From the NCBI RefSeq assembly GCF_964355755.1, contig NC_092670.1:9919201-9983200 (forward strand): DNA of 64,000 nucleotides, in the 5' to 3' direction. Both the position numbers and the translations under genes were made by a program. The notes under the pieces were generated by a model. That model had not been told where the DNA came from and ran no database searches. It worked only from the letters and a program-made list of their open reading frames with translations. Below are positions 1 through 12,800 of the stretch, one piece after another (the stretch's first letter is position 1; each line of letters starts with the position of its first letter). The stretch comes from Antedon mediterranea. Lineage: Eukaryota; Echinodermata; Crinoidea; Comatulida; Antedonidae.

Positions 1-282
1 GTCTCAAATAGTCTAGGCTGGGTAGCTGCTAAATGGTACTAAACATTACTCCTACCTAGCTAGCTAGGCCTGTGTGTGTCAGGTACTGGTAAATTGATGT
101 GTGTTTCAGTTTGGTCTTTGGTTTCTTTGATTGTTTGTTGCCTTCATTCCACAGACGGTGAAAAGCTCTATCATTTGAAGTGGAAGATTGAAGAACGTTT
201 TTCCTGCAGACTACAGAAATAGTTGTATCTTGGTTTAAAATTCAAAACAGCCCACTAATTTATACCTATGATTGCTTTTTAG

Positions 283-3200
283 GAAGTGGTACGTTCATAC
301 TACTGGCTGTATTGAGTTTGGTATTGAATGGTGAATATTATGTAAGACAATGTGTCCAGACAGGACTGGTTGTTGTATGGGGCCTTAGGTAAATCAAGTC
401 TCTTGTATAATCATAGCAACCACAACTTTACACTATATGATAAGTGATTGGTGGTTGAAGCAGTCAAGGCAAATTTAAATATAAATTATTACAGATCATA
501 CCTTTTGTGGAATTATAATTGTGGAAAGAAAAGTTGGAAAAATATCTACTATATATATACTGCTAGACATGATCGCTACCCTCAGACCACCCACAAATTT
601 ATTTTTATCGTTTCCTTATGCTAATTATCTCCTATTTTTGTCTGCCGTCTTTTCCTATTTCAAGTCCATCCAATATTTCCAAAACTTTTTTTATTTGCTC
701 ATTTTCATTCTTTCCATAGTTTCCAACTTCTGTTCTTAATCTCTGGTTTCTGTTTCTATTCTTTCTCCTTCATTTTTCTCTATTCCTTGCTTTTAAAACA
801 CATGTAATCTCTACCCCTATTCTCCATTCATCCCTTTATCCATCCATTCTTTTTTCCTTCCATCTATTCTTTTCTCTTCATTTAAATGTAGTATGTAACA
901 TAAGCATTGAGGAAGTCTATTTCAAGTTTTTCTAAAAGGGGAAACAACCATCCCCTGTTAATCTCTCCTCCCATGCTCCCTCTGTTCAGCATTCTAGATC
1001 TGCACCTAATGTAAAGTTTAAAGTTCCAGTAAATGTTAGTCGATACTAAATTTGTTTTCTTTGTATTTAATTCACTATTTTTGTTATGGAACATTTAGGC
1101 TTGGGATATTCCTGTTCTCAAGAGTTATATCCGCTCCAGACCGAAGGTTTGACGATGCTAAGAAGGACCCTAAAGTTTACTTTATTTATTGGACTATGCA
1201 AGGTAATTTAGTAGAACTGTCTATTAAAATTTATGGAAATAAGACACTCTACACCGCATCAGCAAAACCATAGAGATATTATAGTGAACTATAATATCTC
1301 TATGGCAAAACTGACATGATTAATAGCATAAAGATATTATAGGTCACTATAATATCTCTATGTTAATAGTAAATAGTGAGGAACGTTATGTAATTCAGAA
1401 TGTTCAAATAGTGTCATTCAAATTCCAGTAAACATTTTTTTCAAAATGGAGAACATTTTAATTTCATACCATTGCAAATCTTGTTTTCACAACAAATACA
1501 AATACTGTAGTATAATTTTTTCTTCTTTTTTTAAAAACTAGTGACTATATATTTAAACTAGTGTAAAACATATATTTAAACATATATTTAAACATATATT
1601 TAAACTTATATTTAAACTAGTGACCATATATTCTAAAAGTTTATTTCTGTAAAATAAACAATAAACAAACAAAACATCTTCAAAAGATAAACATTTAAAT
1701 GTTTCAAAGGTTTAAAATGATTACAAATTATTTTTTAGCCGTTTGGATTTTTGCCACTTTGGTTCCAACACTGATGCTAAATGCTGAGACAAAAGACAAG
1801 AGTCTGGGGGTTAGAGACTACATAGGTTGGTCAATATGGCTGATTGGATTCCTCATGGAGACTATCTCAGACATCCAGAAGACAATTTTTAAGAAAAACC
1901 CGGATAATGCCGTAAGTTATTTTATTGTTTGGGGAATATTTAGTTCTATTGGGGTCTCTTCAACATTGAGACATGTTTTTCCTTTGAGTATTTCAAATGT
2001 GAAGTTATACCTTTTCACATCTGCATAAATTGTTACAACCTGTAACAAGTTGTAACCAGGTTTGATCTTCCGACTTATTACATGTTTTCACATGCGCATA
2101 CGCGAACCTTGAGAAATCTCGGGAGGAAAGAATAGTTGCGCACTAATTGATTACTATGATTGGTCTGTTAATACCAGGGCAATACACGTGTGCGCAGTAA
2201 GAACTTGGAACATCTCGGAAAAAAAAACACAGGCCTCTTGTTAGTGTTTTTCTTCCGAGATTCACAGGGGTCCCCTGTGAAAATTGTATTCACACTATGC
2301 AAACCTGGTTATAAGTTGTTACAAGTTGTTTCATTTTGCAGATGTGAAAAGGGTATTATAGTACTCAACAAACAAGCTTTCAGATTTTCTGTTTAGATTT
2401 TCTTAGATATGCCAAATGAATAGTATACAGTAGTTCGCAAATAATAGTATTCTTTGATAGCATGATAATGGATTGTAATACATTTGTCACAATAAATAAA
2501 CTGATTTTAAGAAACTCTATCAAAAGTTTGAAATGTGGTAAGATTGTAATAATAATTTAAACATTTGTGTAACTAAATCAAAAATAAAATCGCACAGAAA
2601 GTAAGCGGAATACTTGGCACAATGCACTATGAAACTCTGCAGTTGCATTTGTGGGTGTGAAATAAATAAAGTAGGTCTACTCAGTTTGTACAATAGGACT
2701 GTTGTCGTTTGAAACAGAGGTTGCAAGTTAATATTAAAAGCGAATTATTGTAATTTTGTTGTATGAATTTTAATAAGTTTTCTACTGTACTTCATTTAAT
2801 ACTTTAAAGCCTGGTTTTCATAAAATCGCTACACCGTCGCTATCATTAATATCGCTACACCGTCGCTATCATTAATATCGCTACACCGTCGCTATCATTA
2901 ATATCGCTACACCGTCGCTATCATTAATATCGCTACACCGTCGCTATCATTAATATCGCTACACCGTCGCTATCATTAATATCGCTACACCGTCGCTATC
3001 ATTAATATCGCTACACCGTCGCTATCATTAATATCGCTACACCGTTGCTATCATTAATATCGCTACACCGTCTCTATCATTAATATCGCTACACCGTCGC
3101 TATCATTAATATTGCTACACCGTCGCTATCATTAATATCGCTACACCGTAGCTATCATTAATATCGCTACACCGTCGTTATCATTAAAATCGCTACACGC

Positions 3201-3902
3201 GCAGATGTCGCCGACGCAATCGGGAAGGCTCCCCGATTCATCGCAATCACATCGGCAAAGTTTAACCATGTTCAATGTTGCCGATGATGTCGGCGATGAA
3301 TTGTATACGCGTACCAAAGAATATTTAGCGCTCGCGTACTAGATCCCCGATAAATTCTAGCGTTTCCATAGAATCGCTACGCTCTGTTGTGTAGCGATTT
3401 AATGGAAATCCGGCTTTAGTTGCATTGCAACAGAAAAAAATACTAAACTATGTTGTTATAGTGTATCCTTTTTCAGTGAGAGGGGTACTGGTTTGATGGC
3501 CCATTTTGTACATACAACTATGGATATAACATGTTCATGTTCTGCAGAAAACTCCCTATCTATTGTTGACAGTAGTATTGTAGGCCTAATGTGGAATGTG
3601 TTCATTATATTTTTTAGGGGAAATTTATCAACACTGGCTTGTGGAGTATTTCACGCCATCCTAACTATTTTGGTGAAATTGTTTTGTGGATCGGTCTCTG
3701 GCTTTCAGCGTCCTCTGTCATGACGGACTGGGATTACTTCAGCGTGCTGTCCCCCATCTTTGTTTGGCTTTTGATTTCCAAAATTTCCGGGATCCCTATT
3801 TTGGAACGACAAGGAATGACTAAATGGGGAGAGGACCCAGATTATTTGATATATATTAAAAAGGTACCGGTCCTTATCCCATTCATTGGAATGAAAAAAT
3901 AA
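283..3902 (+). CDS. DUF1295 / steroid 5-alpha-reductase-like membrane protein (5' end missing)
   Basis: Four coding exons join in phase: 283-388, 1099-1202, 1739-1911 and 3618-3902 (stop TAA 3900-3902), giving 221 C-terminal residues. All junctions are GT-AG. The translation is that of the DUF1295 family (Pfam PF06966), multi-pass membrane proteins related to steroid 5-alpha reductases and isoprenylcysteine methyltransferases. Visible family marks are SGTFILLAVLSLV and VWGLR in exon 1, RFDDAKKDP in exon 2, the hydrophobic stretch GWSIWLIGFLMETISDIQK in exon 3, and the conserved ISRHPNYFGEI cofactor-side motif followed by ERQG and a Tyr-rich C-terminus in exon 4. By family it is a predicted membrane NAD(P)H-dependent oxidoreductase; the substrate is unknown. 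The first exon seen enters with two bases of a split codon, so the start lies upstream of 283 and probably outside the window. Introns carry the twin hairpins at 1268-1362, a Harbinger-like miniature element and a 26-bp array. The gene converges on MINDY4. Family call is firm; biochemical role is inference. Confidence 0.88.
1268..1362. repeat. two adjacent near-identical hairpin palindromes
   Basis: Positions 1268-1305 form a perfect inverted repeat (17-base arms, 4-base loop TGAA). Positions 1327-1362 repeat the same arms with one G-T type mismatch and a different loop (GTCA). Both lie in intron 2 of the DUF1295 gene. They are probably two insertions or a duplication of a very small fold-back element. 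Confidence 0.75.
1537..1632. repeat. AT-rich tandem repeat
   Basis: About four to five copies of a 12-13 base unit of the type ACATATATTTAA lie between two copies of TTTAAACTAGTG. They sit in an intron of the DUF1295 gene just before the third visible exon. Confidence 0.6.
2008..2355. mobile_element. Harbinger-like miniature inverted-repeat element (348 bp)
   Basis: The ends TACCTTTTCACATCTGCA and TGCAGATGTGAAAAGGGTA are inverted repeats that extend imperfectly for about 58 bases each. The element is flanked by the 3-bp direct repeat TTA (2005-2007 and 2356-2358), the TWA target expected of PIF/Harbinger transposons. A second inverted pair lies inside (CATCTCGGAAAAA near 2212 and TTCCGAGAT near 2253). 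No coding capacity was seen. It sits in the last visible intron of the DUF1295 gene. Confidence 0.72.
2807..3416. mobile_element. miniature element carrying a tandem-repeat core
   Basis: The outer ends AAGCCTGGTTTTCATAAAAT and its inverted partner ending GGAAATCCGGCTT both run into the motif ATCGCTACAC. About 60 percent of the interior is the 26-bp array. The flanking bases are TAA on the left and TTA on the right, so a target duplication is only approximate. No coding capacity was seen. It lies in the last intron of the DUF1295 gene. Confidence 0.6.
2825..3198. repeat. 26-bp minisatellite, about 14 copies
   Basis: The unit starts ATCGCTACACCGTCGCTATC and ends ATTAAT. Copies are nearly identical, with scattered single-base changes (for example near 3046, 3072, 3112 and 3149). 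The first ten bases of the unit are the inner end of the host element's inverted repeat, which suggests that the array grew from the element terminus. Confidence 0.85.
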
Positions 3903-3935
3903 TGAAGTGTATACATTAAAGTAAAAAATAACATA

Positions 3936-4581
3936 CCGTATTTATTCAATTAAACGTCCTGGGCGTTTATTATTCAAAAATGTTTTTAGGGAGGTGTTTA
4001 TTATTATGTAAAGGGAGGTTGTTTATTTGAGGGTGTATAATGGTAAGCTACATACTCAAATAAACAGAATTATCAAGAAGTGAGAAAATAAAGTACAAAA
4101 ATGGAATCATAGACTCATCAATACAAATGGGAATGTGTTGTTAAGGCCCATTTACACTAGGACGATAATGGTCGACGATAAGTAGACAAATATGCATTTT
4201 TCATACATAAAACAAAAGAAATATAAAAACTTTTCATTCTAGAACTATAAAATAGCCATCTATGCTTCCTTTGATTAAATGATATTTTCACACGTCTAAT
4301 CAAAGGACGTCATGATTAGTAGGAGCAATAATCAAAGACAGCATAAATGATTATCATATTATAGTTCTAGAACGAAAACCTTTCTAATTTTATTTGTTTT
4401 ATGTAAAAAAAATGCATGTTTTAATATTTATCATCGATCGTTATCGTCCTAGTGTAAATGGGCCTTTATACAGTATTGTGTTGCAGGCCTTTTATTTGAG
4501 GAAAAAACACCCCCGTTTATTCCAAATGATGTTCCATGGGAGATGTTTATTTCAGAGGGGCGTTTGTTTGAATAAATACGG
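3936..4581. mobile_element. TA-flanked miniature element (646 bp) with a second element inside
   Basis: The inverted ends are CCGTATTTATTCAATTAAACG (left, 3936) and its partner TTTGTTTGAATAAATACGG (right, ending 4581), flanked by TA on both sides (3934-3935 and 4582-4583). The TA duplication fits a Tc1/mariner-type or related non-autonomous element. A separate miniature element occupies 4144-4465. It lies 34 bases beyond the DUF1295 stop codon and probably within the 3' untranslated or flanking region. Confidence 0.65.
4144..4465. mobile_element. fully palindromic miniature element with CACTAGGACG ends
   Basis: The left end AGGCCCATTTACACTAGGAC and the right end CTAGTGTAAATGGGCCT are perfect partners, and imperfect pairing continues through most of the 322 bp. 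It is flanked by TTA on both sides (4141-4143 and 4466-4468), as expected for a Harbinger-type element. Relics of the same family lie at 20835-20945 and 44280-44490. Confidence 0.75.
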
Positions 4582-4978
4582 TACAGTATACTCTATACCA
4601 TGGTACACTGTAAGTTTAATATATAGTGCCGCTGTAGGTTAGTTAAAAATGCTTGCCTTTTAGTTTTATAGTTCTTGTTAAAACTCCTTTCTTAAAGGGA
4701 ACGTATGCTATTTATCCCACCTTTGTATGTAATTGTAAACAGGCAAATAGATATTTAGTTCTCTTGGGAGGGGAACCTAGTATGGCAACCTAGTATGACT
4801 TTTGAATACTAGTACGGTACACACTACACTATTTTCCAGAAAATCAAAGCAACATTTGAGATGTTTCAAAAAAGTTTTAATAATTTATGTTTGAGGACAT
4901 CTTAATGGAATTATTAAAAGAAGTGGCTGTTGGTCAACAATGCCAATCACACGGTCAACTCTGCATGTAATTATTTTC

Positions 4979-5566
4979 TAACAAGGCATTAGACCCATGG
5001 CTGACAATGCAGATAGCCAACAACGCATTACACCCATGGCTGACAATGCAGATAGCCAACAAGGCATTAGACCCATGGCTGGCAATGCAGATAGCCAACA
5101 ACGCATTAGACCCATGGCTGACAATGCAGATAGCCAACAAGGCATTAGACCCATGGCTGACAATGCAGATAGCCAACAAGGCATTAGACCCATGGCTGGC
5201 AATGCAGATAGCCAACAAGGCATTAGACCCATGGCTGACAATGCAGATAGCCAACAAGGCATTAGACCCATGGCTGACAATGCAGATAGCCAACAAGGCA
5301 TTAGACCCATGGCTGACAATGCAGATAGCCAACAAGGCATTAGACCCATGGCTGGCAATGCAGATAGCCAACAAGGCATTAGACCCATGGCTGACAATGC
5401 AGATAGCCAACAACGCATTAGACCCATGGCTGACAATGCAGATAGCCAACAAGGCATTAGACCCATGGCTGACAATGCAGATAGCCAACAAGGCATTAGA
5501 CCCATGGCTGGCAATGCAGATAGCCAACAACGCATTAGACCCATGGCTGACAATGCAGATAGCCGC
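4979..5566. repeat. 39-bp minisatellite, about 15 copies
   Basis: The unit contains ATGGCTGACAATGCAGATAG followed by a CAACAAGGCATTAGACCC-type half. Variants are GGC for GAC and CGC for GGC at fixed places. The period is a multiple of three and the unit lacks stops in several frames on both strands, so long reading frames arise automatically. No splice context, homology or codon signature supports a protein. The motif CACGGTCAACT lies on both sides (near 4950 and 5640). Confidence 0.85.
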
Positions 5567-5699
5567 TACACCAAATATTGGTCAACCATGAAAAAGTTAC
5601 CTGATGGTGACGGTGCTGCACCAAAAATATTAATCAGCAGCACGGTCAACTGTGAAAACACTACATTATTTGATTGTTGACTGTGCTGATAGCCTTATC

Positions 5700-6816
5700 C
5701 TTTTAGGAAACCAAAATTACTAGATTTAAAATAAATGTTTAGTAGGTACTATTATCATAGAATAGATATTATATATATTTAAACATTTTTAAAACACGAC
5801 ATATGATATCCGAGTTTTTAATTTCAATTTAACTGTTTATTGTTTGTATTTATACTGGTTTATAATTACCAAAGATTAATTTAAAACTTACAATCTTTTA
5901 TACTGTATTGTATTATTTACTGACCTTTGAAGGTGAATACTGGTATAACGCTCAAATATTTAAATATTTGTTTTGATTTTTGTTTTTATTTACATAAATA
6001 CATAAATAAGCATAGTTTGCTACTTACCTCATTCTTCTGATAATAAAATAGTTGTTTCTAAATTGTTTTGTGAAGTTAAGTTTGTTTTGCAGATGTGCAA
6101 AGTTGTTTTTAATTATGCCAAACCATAAAACCAAAATGCAAGTTTAAAAATGCCTAGCTAGGCCTACAAGTACCTAGGCTCCAAAAGCTTTCCGTGATCT
6201 GTTTTAATGCTAGCAACGTACTGTATGTTGCATGCACGTCAAATGCGTTGTTGAAGCGAAATCAAAACAAACAAGTATTTTAACGCAATTGTTCGCTGAA
6301 CAATGCTGTTATGCAAATTAGTAGAATGTTGACATCATCCATTTACGTGCTTGTGAAAGCTTCCTATTTAATGACACTTTTAGCTGAAAAAATCGGCGTA
6401 ATGTACCGATAAATTTCTTTTGTAAAATAATATTAATGACTTTTGCCGCATGTATTCATAACTATTCACATTTTTTTATAAATTATTGTTACAAAAAAAG
6501 AAAAAAGGATTCATTTAATACATTCTTTGGTACATATATTTATTTTCAATTTTTAAAACTTCCAGAAGCGCTGTCCACTTTCAAATAAATAATTATATTA
6601 TAAAATATTAGCATACAGTATCAACTGTGCTATGGTAACTATATTATTTTAATTGGTAAGATGTTTTGCCCTACTCTGACGTAATTTGTACATTATACTA
6701 AGTACATTGAGAATATGTCAAGTAATTCTCGGTATTATTTTACTACACATTTTTACTTGTACTGTAAGCTATTACACAAGACACTACCCCTTTCCTCCCC
6801 AAAATATTAGAAACCA
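5700..6816. other. gene-free AT-rich spacer between convergent genes
   Basis: I see no coding exon here between the minisatellite and the last MINDY4 exon. The DUF1295 gene (plus) and MINDY4 (minus) point towards each other, so both 3' ends fall in or near this interval. One TAGGCCTA palindrome lies at 6159-6166. Confidence 0.5.
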
Positions 6817-9800
6817 TTATAAGATTGGTTCAGACCCATTCCAATTTACCACAGCACCAGGCCACCTGTGGAGAACAAAACAAAAACTAGGTATTAATAG
6901 TAATAGTAAGATTATTAAACAGCTAAAATCACATTCTTGGGCCAACTTCAATGTTTGGTTCCCCTACATTTCACATTCATTCTGCTTACCTTTTCTTTCC
7001 TCACCTTTGACACTATGTTAGTAGAGTACTCCTAAATATAATTAAGCCTAAACCTCTAAATACCTTCTAGAATACTAAAGTTCATTAACGCCCTAAGCTA
7101 GGCATCTATGGTACTATTATGTATATCATTGTGCGACGTGTGGTGTTTAGAAGGACTGTACTTACTTAGTCCTTATACATAGTTCCAATGGTGGTATAAG
7201 ATCATCTTCGCTTGGTAATTCTGGATTTACTTGTGTTGTGTCTGAAAGATAATATAAAAGTACATAATAGTTTCAACACTAAAGTTGTCTCCAATAATAC
7301 GTATGAATAACTTGTTTCTTCCAATAGTTTTTATTCCTTTTTTAAATTTGGGGTTCAATACGGCTAAGTTTTAAGCTAGGAAGGGAGTTATAATAAAACT
7401 TTGTTTTTGCTGTGTTATATGGAATGTAATCTATCTTGAGTAATCATTTGCATGGTCGATTATGGTCGATTGTTAAGAAAAAATATGTTCACATCTACTG
7501 TATTGCCTTATGAATTTAAATTTCTTTTTTTATTCCATTTCTGTTACAGTACTTACCAACTGTAAGCCTAATCTCTTCATCTTGCCTAGCTAGGCCATCG
7601 TAGTAGTAAAGGTCAAAACGTCTTTCAACCCTCCAGTCACTAATGAGCTCCTTCTTCAGGCAGAAGAGTACACTGAAGTGGCTCTCACTGCACACCACCC
7701 AGATAGGGTATTTAGGTGTCTTGTAGTATCTTCCAACCTAGATTTATAATGTTAATGTTTAAATGCTGTTTACACTGTCTCTCTGGCAAAAAAATATGGC
7801 TTTAATTGTATATTATGTAATTCACTTTACCATAGAAATATGATCAGTTAACAAAATGTAAATGTAGTATCGTAAAAATAAGTGAAGGCTCCCTCTCTCA
7901 TTGGCTGATAAAAAGATTATCCTCACCTCACAGGATTTGTAATGCTCAAATAGAGAAACAAGTCCAATATCACTACGCCTGCTTAACCCCTTGAGTAGCA
8001 TACTGTCTGTGCCACCAGAATCTAGTTCCATTATATCATTGAACACATTTGAGACGGCTTCACCGGTTAAATACAAGTTCACCATTTCCTGTTGATAATA
8101 ATATTTATTCGGTCACCAATGGAAAAATAACCAGGAGAATAGACTAAATCCCAAATAGATTCTCCACTCTATAAATACAAACAGTTTAAATACAACCTCA
8201 TATACAAGAAAATGAAATAATTGTAACAAAAATAAAACTATACATAATATGAAATAAAGTGTTTTGTTAGAGCAGCCTTAAATATTGAAATTCTTTGAAA
8301 TTTGGTATTTTCTCTTATAGTCTAGGGAAGGAAACAAATACAAAAATATGAAAAGTATTGCCTTTCGAATTCCAACATAAAAGCCTACCCGGACATCTTT
8401 CACTAGTTTTAATGTACTCATTGAAAGATGAGGTCAATTTTAGAGGGTTGTAACGTGTTGCCTACAAGTACTTGATGCCTGGGTTCAAATTATTTTGAAA
8501 AGCAGATGTTTTTTCCCATTTTAGCTTAATAAGGCCTAAAATTATTCTTCCCAAGCTGGACATTTATGGTTAGGGGTTTTTAGGTAATGTTAAATGTAAA
8601 TGCACAGAAAAAAAAAACAGTGTACAGTACACACTCAACCCATGTTGGAAAAAATCTTGTTTTTCTATCAGTATAAAATCATTGATGTTTAAAATTACCT
8701 GGGTACAATAGCCATGAGCTCCCATAAGCTTATTTGTTGGTTCATCCATGTCTACAATAATTCTGAAAGCACAAGTTTTTATTTTCTTTCTCACACATTG
8801 CAGAGATAAATGTTCTGGTAACACCCCCAAGAGGTCCCAATTCATATATTTATAGTAAACAAATTGATTTTTTAGTGGGCGACGGTACGACAACTCAAAA
8901 TATTGGGAACCTCCTGCAATTTTCTGGAGACTTGGGAGGTCTGCACCCCACCATTATTAATTAATTTCTTGTATTATTATACATACTTATCAACAGTTCT
9001 TGAGAATATGACTGAATATAAGCTGAGAATTACTCCTGGGCTGTTTTGCCCCTCAAATGCACCGATGTTTGCTTTCAAAAAGTTTGATAAATCTTCATAT
9101 GTCGAAAATGTGTTCAAATTCAACTGAAATCGAAAAGGTCTAAAATTAGAAACAAATTACAATGCATTGAAGTATGTATCTGGGTTTTTATTAGCCAAGC
9201 CAGATAATATCCACAAATTCTATATATTTACAGTATCATGCAACCTTTGACCCTCCTACCTTAATTCCCATCCTACCCCGCACTGTCTTGGTAGACTTAC
9301 CGTTTCAGTAAGGTTATCTGCTTTATATCTTCCACCACAAGTGAAAACTGTTCGACCAGATGACCTGGTGAAAAAAGTCGGTAAACAATAAATAACTTAG
9401 GTATTAAGAAACATTGATATTTCACTTTGTAAAATTGTTAAATTGTATAAATACATTATGGTAATTTACATATTCAGGCAGGTGTGCCAATATAGATAGA
9501 AGGCAATATGTTTAAGTTGCATATCAAAGGTAGATACTGGAATGATGGGAAGGTAGAAAATAAACATAATAAATTCCATGAGGACCCACAAGCATACAGT
9601 TGCACTTTTTCTGCTACCTGCCCGCCAGAATATATCCGCTAGGCCACCAGCAAGACATTGAGATCGTTCAGTAGGGAGTGGCTGAAGGCTTGCTGAGCTG
9701 GCATGCTTTCTTTCTCCAAACAGCAACTGTTGCAACATGCAGGCCTGGACAGATGCTAATATACCACAAGGACCACCCTAAAAAAGATTTTAAAGAATTT

Positions 9801-12800
9801 AATATTAACATTTTTAATAACAGAATCCGGGTCATCATAATGTGGTCCATATTTAGGAGAACATTATATTATATATAAATATATTAAAGGTGGTACATTT
9901 TAGTCTTTGTACTGGACTGGTTTTCTTAACATGGACACGTGATTGGTTGAAAGAGCTTCATATGATTAAGTGCATTTAAAATTATTTCAGAATGTTGGAA
10001 TGTTGGAGACACATCTAGCTGGCCATAGTTTTAACCAAAAACTATATTGAAGGCAAAGTATAGAGTATCGCGATGTGACGTCACAATTATAGAGTGCGCT
10101 GCATAGTTGCTAGCCAACCAGAAAATGCGTTCAACGCTACTATGTTGATAAACTGTATAGATCTGTACTTCAATTATGTATCTTAGCTTGATTTTTATAA
10201 ACTTAAACTGTAGTTGAAGAATAAATAGATTATTAAAAACAAATATTTCGTGATCTTTTGAAATTTTAGTTTGTTTTTATTGAAAATTATTAAGTTTTAA
10301 AATGACAACTTCAATTCCAAACCATTGGTGACCTGAGAATCATTCAGGCAGGTTGAACGCATTTTTTGGTTGGCTAGCAACCATGCAGCGCCACCTACCG
10401 TCGTGACGTCTCAGCACCGTGATACTCTATATTTGTATACTCTATTCTGTGTGTGTCTTACCTTGTGTTGGACGATACCATACTCTAGCCGTGCTGCATT
10501 TGAAAAGCCAAAACCTTGCTTGTACCATTCATCATTGAATGCTGATTGCGAGGTTCCAAATATTAAATTCTTTAGTTCCTATAAAGTTTAAAAAAAAAAT
10601 ATTTTAATATATTGCTACTTTTAATACTTCAAAGTTTTTGTTAATGCAATAATGTACATGTACCAACAATCACTTTCAAAATTCTCAACTCAGCTGTGAC
10701 CTAAAGCATAGTTTAACGCTTTCTACCCAGCCTCAAAGCACCTTCCCAAAAAAATTCTTTTATCCACTCACATCACATATATCGCCTATCTGTTTTATAC
10801 AAATTTATTTGATTTTACTTTTTATATACTTTACCATTGCTTCATTCAAGGTGATTGGCTTAGAGCTAAAATTAATTTTGCTTTGCAATCCAGAAGGCAT
10901 TGTCTTTGGTCCAACTTTCTCTGTTATGCCATCATCCAGATCATCCAAATCTCCAAGCTCAACATCTCCCAGTGTAGTGGATTTCTCTCTCATTTTAGTG
11001 CTGGATTTTCTCCTTCGACTCTGTGGTCTTTCCGGCATAGAATCCCCATCCAGTTCCCTGCTTTTTCTAAGGTCTTGGTTCTCGTCTTTTTTGGAGTCTT
11101 TCTCATTTTTTTTCTTTTCTTTTAGTTTTGAGCTCCTCGAATTGGCGGCTATCAGTAAGTCTTGAAAGGAGTCTGTAGATGATTTAGTGTCTGTTTTATT
11201 GCTCTTTTTATCTGTGAGGTAATCATCAACTATATGAGTACTGTACTCAGACGTGATGTCATTGTCAAAGGTCAAAGAAGCATTTCCAGATATGTTTGCG
11301 GAAGTTTTCTTTTTATTTTTTCGACTTTTATCCTGCAAAGATAAAAAAAAATATTACATGTAAATATTGTATTCATACAGTAATAAATAAAGAATTTGTT
11401 ATGTGTTGGAAGAAAGAAAATTGACTACAATTAATGTTTTGATATAAAATTAGACAGTGTAGGCATTTGTTCCAGTCATCATCATTACAATTGTTTTTGT
11501 TTAAATCCAGTATAGGGCTGTGGCCTTACTTAAATGCATGGGCTTTTTCCAGTTGCTACTGAGTTGAAATTATTTGTTAAAAAAGTCTAAAAAATAGGCT
11601 AGGTAAAATAATTTGGTTGTGCAGTTACGTCTAGACAAATATTCCTTGTCATGCATAAAAAGAAAAAATTAGTTGCTACGAAACTTACATCTAGATTACT
11701 AGTAATAGGACCAGACATTCCTCGTCGCCTTGAGCTTGAGGGCCTACTTGTAGCTTGTGCAGGGGCTTCTGTTCTTGAGCTATTTTGATGAAAAGATTGC
11801 CTAGGCTTGTTGTCATCTTCATTATCAAACCTAGAGCCAGGCCTCTGAGCTGGCATGTGTATTACAGTGGCTTTGGCTGCTTTCCTGCCTGACACATCTT
11901 CTGGAGGTAACCCACTAAAAGCTGATAAGAAAAAAAGGTTTATTTAAATTTACAATATTGATTAATTTGTATTGTAAGTACAGTAAAATAATCAGAAAAT
12001 TCTAATAAAAAACAGATACTAATACTTATTTCACTAGACAACAACTGATTGGACTATGAGATCTCACTATTGTATGTGAAAATTAATGTAGAAATTTAAA
12101 ATTAATACATTTTTAAAGATGGTGTAAGGTTAATTTTTTACTTCTAAATGCAGTCAAGTCAAAAAAAAATTAATGTGAAAATCCACTAGCAGATTCTCAG
12201 TACTGTATGTATAAATTGTCCAGTATCATAGGAAAATTCTGTAATCCAACGTCACATATGGCACATATGATGCCTGTAATAGGCCATCACTGTGGTACAT
12301 ATGGAACACTGTATTACAGAATGTACATGATACTAATTGTGCTATTATTATGTGGAGATACAGTATAAAGAAAATCAGGTGAATCTTTAATTTATATTTA
12401 CTGTAATATTATTATATAATAATTTATTTCCCACATAGTTTTTCAAATCATCTATCATTATGCAATTTTTATTCAAAATCAAAAACTACTGTATTCCTTA
12501 CCAAGTTCACTTTGATCGTACAGAGCAGATGTCTTGTTAGCATTACCGCCAGATAGTGAAGCACCGGAAGAGCTCTGGGTTGGAACAGTGCTGTTCTTAC
12601 TGCTATGTTTCTCCAGAAAATATTTAGTTATAATTTCTATCATGGACCTTAGTGGTTCCTCCTGTTCCTGAGAATTAAGAATATTCATATGGTTAATTTA
12701 AATATTTATGAAAATTTATTTAATTTTTAAATATTCATGATAATAAAAAGTATTTTGAAAATTCAACTCTAACTTAACAGCCATGTTGATTTTTAAATAA

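Noticed and set aside
140-240. Possible upstream exon of the DUF1295 gene (an acceptor-like CACAG near 153)
   Set aside because: The frame looks family-like for a few residues, but no donor in the right phase joins it to the exon at 283.
2825-5566. CRISPR-like regular repeats
   Set aside because: The units are head-to-tail without unique spacers, and the genome is animal.
4955-5680. Long reading frames on both strands made of 13-residue repeats
   Set aside because: They arise from a 39-bp minisatellite whose unit lacks stops in several frames. There is no homology, splice context or regulatory signal.
10809-11165. Plus-strand reading frame of 118 codons
   Set aside because: It is the antisense shadow of the low-complexity fifth exon of MINDY4, which has strong family and splice support.
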